A DNA stretch of 64,000 nucleotides from Acanthornis magna (lineage: Eukaryota > Chordata > Aves > Passeriformes > Acanthizidae): positions 4,417,001 to 4,481,000 of the forward strand of contig JAWUZG010000015.1 of the NCBI GenBank assembly GCA_036785705.1. Direction: 5' to 3'. The notes beneath the pieces were generated by a model. It had not been told where the DNA came from, searched no databases, and saw only the letters and a program-made list of their open reading frames with translations. A program made the position numbers and the translations under genes. Of the stretch, positions 57,901-61,110 are shown piece by piece (the first letter of the stretch is position 1; each line of letters begins with the position of its first letter).

Positions 57901-59800
57901 ACCTCTTCCTTTGCAGATTGTTTCTGGTGAAGGCCGTGAGGTCCAAAGGGGTTAGGTCTGTTCCTGGTCTGGCTTTAGAATAACCTTCATGATAAGGAGT
58001 TCTGGTTTGGTACTGCAGTGTCCCTTGCTTCCATAACACCTAACATGGCTGCCTTCACCCCAGATCCTGGAGCTTGGGGATGTTTAAGGGGAATGGTTGA
58101 ACAGGGGCTGCAAAATGCTAAATCTCCCTGAATCCTAAGCTTACTGAAGAAGAACTGCCTGAAGCATTAACACCTTTCAGCGTGTAGGATTTAGGGCTGA
58201 TTCCTGCTCAGGAATCAGGGATCATCCTTCCATGTAGCCATCAGAGAGCTGGTAGTGATGGGATGCAGTGGAGGCAGACAAGCTGCCAGGAGGGGTTGTT
58301 GGCCAGGCCAGACAAAGCCAGTTCCTTGGCTTGCTGTGTGAGACAGCTCCCAGCACCAGCTTGTCTTTGGAAATTAGTGAGGCTCTGTTTTGTGAGTGGG
58401 ATATCTCACCACACTTGGCCGTGCAGTGCCCAGTGGCCCGATTGTTCTGCCGAAGTGGATCTGGCTGCTGGTAGATTCTGAACGTGGTCACAGACTGGCT
58501 GCCTGGGTATGCTGCCCAGGGGTGACTGCCACAGCTGTCAGCAGCTTGTTCACAGTGCTGCCATCTGGTTTTGCCTCTCCTAGATTGATGCCAAGAAGGA
58601 GCAATTAGCTGATGCCAGGAGGGAACTGAAAAGCGCCAAAGCTGATGCCAAGGTCCGGAGGGATGAGAAGTCTAAAAAGTAAGGCTGGTGTTACTGGGCT
58701 GTGCAGTGATCCCAGAAGGGGTCCTTCACCCTGTATTCTACTTTCTGGCCTGTGATTTGGGAAGGCTTTCTTTTGCCATTTTCATTCTGTGCATGAAGAA
58801 ATGGCCACCCACGGGATGGTCTGACCCTGCAGTTCCTGACATGGTCACTCATGCCCAGCCCTCGGAGCTGAGCACTTGCCAGTGCTCACCCCCCCCACTG
58901 CTGCCCAGGACAGCAGAGGGATGGATCCAGTGTGCAGCATTGCTGCATTTCTGGGGAGCCAGGGCTCGCACAATTAATTATGGCACAGGCACGTCCTTGA
59001 GTTCCGCTGTCCCCGTCAGAAGCCCACGGCACAGATGATCTGCTGGGGCTCCATGTGGGCTCTGCAGAGCAGCCACAGGGGAGCTGAGTTACAGGAGCTC
59101 TGAGAGCAGGATCACAGCATGACTTACTGAGGGGATAGATGGGCTGCTGTGGGAGTGGGTGTAGCATCAGAACAGTTCAGGCTGTTGCTTCCAGCCCTTT
59201 AAAACAAAACTGCTGCTTAAGATTCCTGCTCTGCCTCCTGGAAAATGTCAGTTCTTAATTGCATGTGCTGAGTGTGTCGTGTCACCATCCATGCTGACAC
59301 AGCTGCCCTGTGTGACTGGTGGCATTGCTTACCTTGAGCAGAGTCCCTTTGGGTTCCCCCAGTGCTGGCAGGGCATTAGGAATTCAATGCTTTGTTCTTT
59401 GCCACCCCAGGACAGTGGAGAGCAAGAAGAAAGCGGTGCAGAGGATCGAGGAGCAGCTGATGAAGCTGGAGGTTCAGGCTACAGATAGGGAGGAGAACAA
59501 GCAAATTGCTTTGGGCACCTCCAAACTCAACTATTTGGATCCCAGGATCTCTGTTGCTTGGTAAGCACCTGCCTGGGGTGTGCTGGGGTGATCCACTGCA
59601 CCCCTTCACTTCTGTCTTGTCCCCACGCATAGCAGACAAGGGTAGGGTCTCTGGCCTTCCTTTATCCCTAATTCTAACAGCATCTCCTCTCCTGCAGGTG
59701 TAAGAAGTGGGGAATTCCTATAGAGAAGATTTATAACAAAACCCAACGAGAGAAATTTGCCTGGGCTATCGACATGGCAGAGGAGGACTATGAGTTTTAA
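24815..59800 (+). CDS. TOP1: DNA topoisomerase I (type IB), exons 3-21, 5' end missing
   Basis: Nuclear enzyme that relaxes supercoiled DNA ahead of replication and transcription forks: it nicks one strand through a 3'-phosphotyrosine bond, lets the DNA swivel, and reseals. The coding sequence is the join of 24815-24917, 34430-34556, 35087-35145, 37848-37943, 39685-39760, 40731-40828, 45220-45335, 48616-48737, 49437-49559, 50992-51179, 51820-51964, 52997-53140, 54158-54343, 55890-55958, 56559-56673, 57390-57517, 58584-58678, 59411-59560 and 59698-59800. Every junction is GT-AG and keeps frame. By human TOP1 domain limits plus one: N-terminal domain to ~215, core ~216-636, linker ~637-713, C-terminal domain ~714-766. 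All five catalytic residues are present: Arg489, Lys533, Arg591, His633, Tyr724 (human 488, 532, 590, 632, 723). The first base of codon 20 (Asp) lies in an unseen upstream exon. Identification is from recalled family sequence, with no alignment run; the identity is not in doubt. Confidence 0.98.
26060..26095. repeat. AT-only patch with T7A7 palindrome
   Basis: A T7 run followed directly by A7 (26060-26073), then alternating T and A runs to about 26095. A perfect self-complementary 14-mer inside low-complexity sequence; may be unstable or poorly sequenced. Confidence 0.75.
31660..31675. repeat. T16 homopolymer
   Basis: Sixteen T in a row, after further T/C-rich sequence (from about 31648). 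May reflect an antisense A-tail; no retroposed body recognised. Confidence 0.85.
31924..32082 (-). mobile_element. CR1 LINE 3' end fragment, antisense to TOP1
   Basis: The + strand reads as the reverse complement of the CR1 3' end: an ACAGAATGGTTTGGGTTG stretch near 31937, then TGCCATGGGCTGGGACACCT near 31990 and CCAACCTGGCCTTGAA near 32040. It is a typical 5'-truncated avian CR1 insertion of about 160 bp, on the minus strand. Next to it (32098-32150) lies an imperfect ATTGAT/AATATTG repeat. Confidence 0.85.
34430..34556 (+). CDS. TOP1: TOP1 exon 4: HKDK-repeat part of the N-terminal domain
   Basis: Acceptor CTTGCAG, donor GTGGGT. Base 34430 completes Ser54; the exon then encodes residues 55-96 in full, beginning [20 protein letters not shown] and ending KRKEEK at phase 0. 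It is rich in repeated HKDK-like units and includes the human NLS region near residue 60. One extra Ser relative to human. The frame is also open for about 290 bases upstream into intron 3. Confidence 0.97.
34557..35086 (+). other. TOP1: TOP1 intron 4 (530 bp)
   Basis: GTGGGT to TTTCAG. No repeat or further feature recognised. Confidence 0.9.
35087..35145 (+). CDS. TOP1: TOP1 exon 5: N-terminal domain with an IKKE SUMO-site motif
   Basis: Acceptor TTTCAG, donor GTAAGA. Encodes residues 97-115 and two bases of Ser116: [19 protein letters not shown]. The IKKE motif corresponds to the SUMO-acceptor site at human Lys103. The start of this exon differs from human (MKSSSGD against VRASGD), one residue longer. 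Confidence 0.95.
35146..37847 (+). other. TOP1: TOP1 intron 5 (2.7 kb)
   Basis: GTAAGA to TTGTAG. Holds a short perfect inverted repeat, TAACGTC-TTGG-GACGTTA, at 37218-37235. Nothing else recognised. Confidence 0.9.
37848..37943 (+). CDS. TOP1: TOP1 exon 6: N-terminal domain with the main SUMO site IKDE
   Basis: Acceptor TTTGTAG, donor GTAAGT. Encodes Ser116 (last base), residues 117-147 and two bases of Asp148: [20 protein letters not shown] and then [11 protein letters not shown]. The IKDEP motif at Lys121 matches human Lys117, the major SUMOylation site that controls nucleolar exit and the response to trapped cleavage complexes. Confidence 0.97.
37944..39684 (+). other. TOP1: TOP1 intron 6 (1.7 kb) with a CR1 insertion
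   Basis: GTAAGT to TTCTTAG. About 500 bp of it is a CR1 LINE copy in the same orientation as the gene (38715-39230). The remainder has no recognised feature. Confidence 0.9.
38715..39230 (+). mobile_element. CR1 LINE copy: endonuclease piece joined to the 3' end, RT missing
   Basis: A degraded copy of CR1 ORF2 endonuclease. From about 38717 it reads like GVxLYVRE; then 38792 onward encodes [20 protein letters not shown] and later [16 protein letters not shown], the typical CR1 endonuclease motif with GDFN. After that the frame shifts by one and the related [20 protein letters not shown] follows in another frame. Near 39095 the endonuclease sequence stops and the canonical CR1 3' end begins (CATTGTCCCTGGAGGTGTTT near 39101), running to about 39230. 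The whole reverse transcriptase region is absent. Frameshift and deletion make it a dead element. Confidence 0.88.
39685..39760 (+). CDS. TOP1: TOP1 exon 7: nuclear localisation signal region
   Basis: Acceptor TTCTTAG, donor GTAATG. Completes Asp148, then encodes residues 149-173: [20 protein letters not shown] followed by [14 protein letters not shown] is the core TOP1 nuclear localisation signal and also holds the third SUMO motif (IKTE, human Lys153). Ends at phase 0. Confidence 0.97.
39761..40730 (+). other. TOP1: TOP1 intron 7 (970 bp)
   Basis: GTAATG to TTGCAG. No repeat or gene recognised; a 172-codon frame on the minus strand overlaps exon 7 and looks like a shadow of its A-rich sequence. 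Confidence 0.9.
40731..40828 (+). CDS. TOP1: TOP1 exon 8: Lys-rich end of the N-terminal domain
   Basis: Acceptor TTTTGCAG, donor GTAACT. Encodes residues 174-205 and two bases of Trp206. It begins [20 protein letters not shown] and ends [12 protein letters not shown]. Three residues shorter than the human exon, which offsets the small insertions in exons 3-5, so overall protein length is almost unchanged. The Trp-rich end ([13 protein letters not shown]) crosses into exon 9 and marks the start of the folded core. Confidence 0.96.
40829..45219 (+). other. TOP1: TOP1 intron 8 (4.4 kb)
   Basis: GTAACT to TTGAAG. It separates the N-terminal-domain exons from the core exons. Contains an A12 run (43689-43700) and an A17 run (45036-45052). 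No gene or clear transposon recognised. Confidence 0.9.
45036..45052. repeat. A17 homopolymer near exon 9
   Basis: Seventeen A in a row, about 170 bases before the exon 9 acceptor. Likely length-variable. Confidence 0.85.
45220..45335 (+). CDS. TOP1: TOP1 exon 9: start of the core domain (cap, subdomain I/II)
   Basis: Acceptor CTTGAAG, donor GTGAGT. Base 45220 completes Trp206; then residues 207-244 and the first base of Gly245. Encodes [20 protein letters not shown] followed by [18 protein letters not shown], essentially invariant in vertebrate TOP1. This is the start of the DNA-clamping core. Confidence 0.98.
45336..48615 (+). other. TOP1: TOP1 intron 9 (3.3 kb)
   Basis: GTGAGT to TTGTAG. 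A weak CR1 3'-end-like stretch lies at about 45980-46040. Otherwise no feature recognised. Confidence 0.88.
45980..46040 (+). mobile_element. Possible decayed CR1 3' end
   Basis: The stretch around CTGGACTTGATGACC followed by TCCTGTGATCATG resembles the last part of CR1 elements (GGACT-GATGACC, a pyrimidine-rich stretch, then TGTGATTCT-like end). It is too short and diverged to be certain. Confidence 0.35.
48616..48737 (+). CDS. TOP1: TOP1 exon 10: core subdomain II (cap)
   Basis: Acceptor TTTGTAG, donor GTATGC. The first two bases complete Gly245; residues 246-285 follow, beginning [20 protein letters not shown] and ending FFKDWRK. This is part of the upper cap lobe that closes over DNA. 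The only clear change from human is Thr for Pro in the KLSTKAEE motif. Confidence 0.98.
49437..49559 (+). CDS. TOP1: TOP1 exon 11: core subdomain II (cap, nose-cone helices)
   Basis: Acceptor CTGCAAG, donor GTACCA. Forty-one whole codons, residues 286-326, beginning [20 protein letters not shown] and ending KQMSKEEKQ. The final Gln stands where human has Leu. The basic/acidic helices here form the nose-cone of the cap that faces the DNA. Confidence 0.97.
49797..49834. repeat. 16-bp direct repeat, 22-bp period
   Basis: AAGTAACTGCTTAAGT occurs at 49797-49812 and again at 49819-49834, separated by AAAGTT. A recent local tandem duplication in intron 11. Confidence 0.85.
50992..51179 (+). CDS. 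TOP1: TOP1 exon 12: core subdomain I with the [10 protein letters not shown] loop
   Basis: Acceptor TTCCCAG, donor GTGAGC. Encodes residues 327-388 and two bases of Lys389. Contains the invariant [16 protein letters not shown] segment; in human the Phe and Arg here (361 and 364) border the camptothecin pocket. Ends [10 protein letters not shown]. This is the longest coding exon in the window. Confidence 0.98.
51820..51964 (+). CDS. TOP1: TOP1 exon 13: core subdomain I
   Basis: Acceptor CTCTGTAG, donor GTAAAG. Base 51820 completes Lys389; residues 390-437 follow, including [20 protein letters not shown] and ending NPSSRIK at phase 0. The start DSKIPAP differs from human DAKVPSP; the rest is nearly identical. 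Confidence 0.98.
52997..53140 (+). CDS. TOP1: TOP1 exon 14: core subdomain III, first helices
   Basis: Acceptor CCTGCAG, donor GTGAGG. Forty-eight whole codons, residues 438-485, beginning [20 protein letters not shown] and ending [11 protein letters not shown]. It opens subdomain III, the lobe that carries most of the active site. Confidence 0.98.
54158..54343 (+). CDS. TOP1: TOP1 exon 15: catalytic Arg489 and Lys533
   Basis: Acceptor AATGTAG, donor GTAAGG. Sixty-two whole codons, residues 486-547. It begins [20 protein letters not shown]; the Arg (codon 54167-54169) is human Arg488, and the Lys in [12 protein letters not shown] (codon 54299-54301) is human Lys532, the general acid for the leaving 5'-OH. 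The Asp next to it is human Asp533, a camptothecin contact. All are intact. Confidence 0.98.
55890..55958 (+). CDS. TOP1: TOP1 exon 16: core subdomain III
   Basis: Acceptor CCTGCAG, donor GTAAGC. Twenty-three whole codons, residues 548-570, beginning [20 protein letters not shown] and ending RLN. The smallest exon after exon 5; in frame at both ends. Confidence 0.98.
56559..56673 (+). CDS. TOP1: TOP1 exon 17: catalytic Arg591
   Basis: Acceptor CTTTAG, donor GTAAGT. Thirty-eight codons plus one base, residues 571-609, beginning [20 protein letters not shown]; then [18 protein letters not shown]. The Arg of VFRTYNAS (codon 56619-56621) is human Arg590, which contacts the scissile phosphate. 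Asn608 replaces the human Ala before the Pro-Asp pair. Confidence 0.98.
57390..57517 (+). CDS. TOP1: TOP1 exon 18: catalytic His633, end of the core
   Basis: Acceptor TTCACAG, donor GTACCT. Two bases complete Pro609; residues 610-651 follow, beginning [20 protein letters not shown]. The His in [11 protein letters not shown] (codon 57461-57463) is human His632, which stabilises the transition state. The exon ends MMNLQSK, at the start of the linker. Confidence 0.98.
58584..58678 (+). CDS. TOP1: TOP1 exon 19: coiled-coil linker
   Basis: Acceptor CTCCTAG, donor GTAAGG. Residues 652-682 and two bases of Lys683: [20 protein letters not shown] and then [12 protein letters not shown] long charged, Ala-rich antiparallel coiled coil that in the human enzyme slows DNA rotation. 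It is the most diverged part of the C-terminal half (RRDEKSKK against the human MKDAKTKK). Confidence 0.97.
59411..59560 (+). CDS. TOP1: TOP1 exon 20: linker end and active-site Tyr724
   Basis: Acceptor CACCCCAG, donor GTAAGC. Base 59411 completes Lys683; residues 684-732 and two bases of Trp733 follow. It runs [20 protein letters not shown] and later [16 protein letters not shown]. The Tyr of KLNYLDPR (TAT, 59532-59534) is the nucleophile that forms the covalent 3'-phosphotyrosyl intermediate (human Tyr723). Confidence 0.99.
59698..59800 (+). CDS. TOP1: TOP1 exon 21: C-terminal end and stop codon
   Basis: Acceptor CCTGCAG. Base 59698 completes Trp733; residues 734-766 follow and TAA lies at 59798-59800. 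It encodes [20 protein letters not shown] and ends [13 protein letters not shown]. The terminal EEDYEF differs from human (ADEDYEF) by one conservative change. The exon continues into the 3' UTR. Confidence 0.99.
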
Positions 59801-60242
59801 CCTGTTTTTATTGAGCTGAATTTTATGGGAAAAGGGAGTAGCCTGGTTTTTAGGGAGATTGATAAACTGTGAGCCTTACTTGTCCTTGGATGCTGGGGAA
59901 GGGGGAGGAAAGGGGCAAGTGAGCATCAGATAAAACAGCCAACATCTTGCAGAAAGCATAACCTGGAAATATCCTAAAGGAGCTGAGCCAGTTGTCCTAT
60001 GGACAACTTATTTAAAAATGTTTCAGAGATCCAAATTCTAGCTGTCTGGTTTGTGTGGTTTTTCTCTTGAGGCAGGGCAAGTGGATGGGGGATTTGTCAA
60101 CCTTCCGCCAGGCAAATTCACCATCACACTGAGAGCGTGGGAATCTTTAGCTACTGTATACAAAATCCAATTATATTGGTGCGTTTTTACAGTTAGGGTT
60201 TTGCAATAACTTCTATATTTTAATAGAAAATGGACTCCTTAA

Positions 60243-60279
60243 CCCCTGCCCTTCCCCTCCCCCTCCCGCCCCATTTCAG
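60243..60279 (+). promoter_or_regulatory. TOP1: CU-rich tract in the TOP1 3' UTR
   Basis: Thirty-seven bases, almost all C or T, with C clusters separated by T. This is the kind of element bound by poly(C)-binding proteins (hnRNP K/PCBP family) in stable mRNAs. The binding is inference from composition only. Confidence 0.4.
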
Positions 60280-60288
60280 AATTTAACA

Positions 60289-60294
60289 AATAAA
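60289..60294 (+). terminator. TOP1: Proximal AATAAA, possible short-3' UTR poly(A) signal
   Basis: Canonical hexamer about 490 bases after the stop, just after a CU-rich tract. No clear GT-rich downstream element is seen. Use here would remove the G-quadruplex motif from the mRNA. Confidence 0.35.
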
Positions 60295-60567
60295 CAAAAT
60301 TTAAGGAACCCAACGCACCTGTTACAGCTATCACTATAGTCATGGAAATACCCAAATCTTTTTCAATTCGTCACTTAAAACAGTTGTGGCATTGGAACAT
60401 GAATTACAAATATCCACCACATTTGTTCAGAGCAAATCATGATGGGAAATCGGCCTCCTGACTTGAGTGTTCCTATTTTAAATGTGAATTTTTATTTCTT
60501 TTTAATTATTTTAAAATATTTAAACAGTTTTCTTTCTTTTTGATCTTAAAGATCATCTTGTAGGTTT

Positions 60568-60590
60568 GGGGAGCGGGTGGGGGGAGGGGG
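60568..60590 (+). promoter_or_regulatory. TOP1: G-quadruplex motif in the TOP1 3' UTR
   Basis: Four G tracts on the sense strand: 60568-60571 (4 G), 60575-60577 (3 G), 60579-60584 (6 G) and 60586-60590 (5 G), with loops of 3, 1 and 1 bases. This meets the standard three-tetrad rule with very short loops, which favours a stable RNA quadruplex in the transcript. Confidence 0.6.
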
Positions 60591-60813
60591 CCGTGTGATG
60601 GGAAGATGTGTGTGGAATTTGAGGACAAATGAATTGGAAACAAATTACATTCCCATCACCCTTTGTTCTGAACACGCTCTGTACACTTCCAAGAATTATC
60701 TACTTTTTAGGTTTGTCAGACTGTTTTACCTTTTTTCCCCCCCTTTTTTTCTAAGCCCCATTCCCCTCTTTTACTTGAAAGATTTTATTGTGTAAAAAGA
60801 AGTTTCACAGGTC

Positions 60814-60819
60814 AATAAA
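60814..60819 (+). terminator. TOP1: Internal AATAAA, possible alternative poly(A) signal
   Basis: Canonical hexamer about 1.0 kb after the stop codon. The downstream sequence contains some T-rich segments but no strong GT-rich element close by, so use is possible but weaker than the distal site. Confidence 0.4.
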
Positions 60820-61081
60820 TTTCGAGGGAAATGAGCATTGGTCCAAAAAGGAAAATAATCAAGATTTTAGGGCTTTTATTTTTTTCTTTTGTAATTGTGT
60901 AAAAAAATTTTAAAAATTAAAAAGCAGAATTTTAATGTGAAACCTTTTTTTGCTATAATCATTAGTCTTAGAGGCATTGTTAGCGTAGTGTGTGTGCAAG
61001 ACCATTTCCTGCAGCCTTTCCTCAACAAGTATCTTCTATTTTTATCATGAATTCCCTTTTAATCAACTGTAGGTTATTTAA

Positions 61082-61087
61082 AATAAA
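61082..61087 (+). terminator. TOP1: Distal AATAAA poly(A) signal of TOP1
   Basis: Canonical AATAAA followed about 15-40 bases later by a GT-rich stretch (61103-61128, GTGTTGGTGTCTGTGTGTTG), the usual downstream element for cleavage and polyadenylation. Its distance from the stop codon fits the length of the long human TOP1 mRNA, so I take it as the main site. Confidence 0.8.
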
Positions 61088-61110
61088 TTCCTACAACTTA
61101 ACTGAGTGTT

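Larger units (their letters stand above)
48738..59697 (+). other. TOP1: TOP1 introns 10-20, the compact 3' half of the gene
   Basis: Introns at 48738-49436, 49560-50991, 51180-51819, 51965-52996, 53141-54157, 54344-55889, 55959-56558, 56674-57389, 57518-58583, 58679-59410 and 59561-59697. All are GT-AG and 0.14-1.5 kb, far shorter than those in the 5' half. Seen in them: a 22-bp tandem duplication (49797-49834) and a C8 run near 58888. No transposon, RNA gene or nested gene recognised. Confidence 0.9.
59801..61110 (+). other. TOP1: TOP1 3' untranslated region
   Basis: About 1.3 kb, close to the human 3' UTR length as recalled. It is AU-rich, with several ATTTA-containing stretches, and punctuated by a CU-rich tract (60243-60279), a G-quadruplex motif (60568-60590) and a T/C run near 60728-60750. 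The end is inferred from the last AATAAA and the GT-rich sequence that follows it; the exact cleavage base is not known. Confidence 0.8.
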
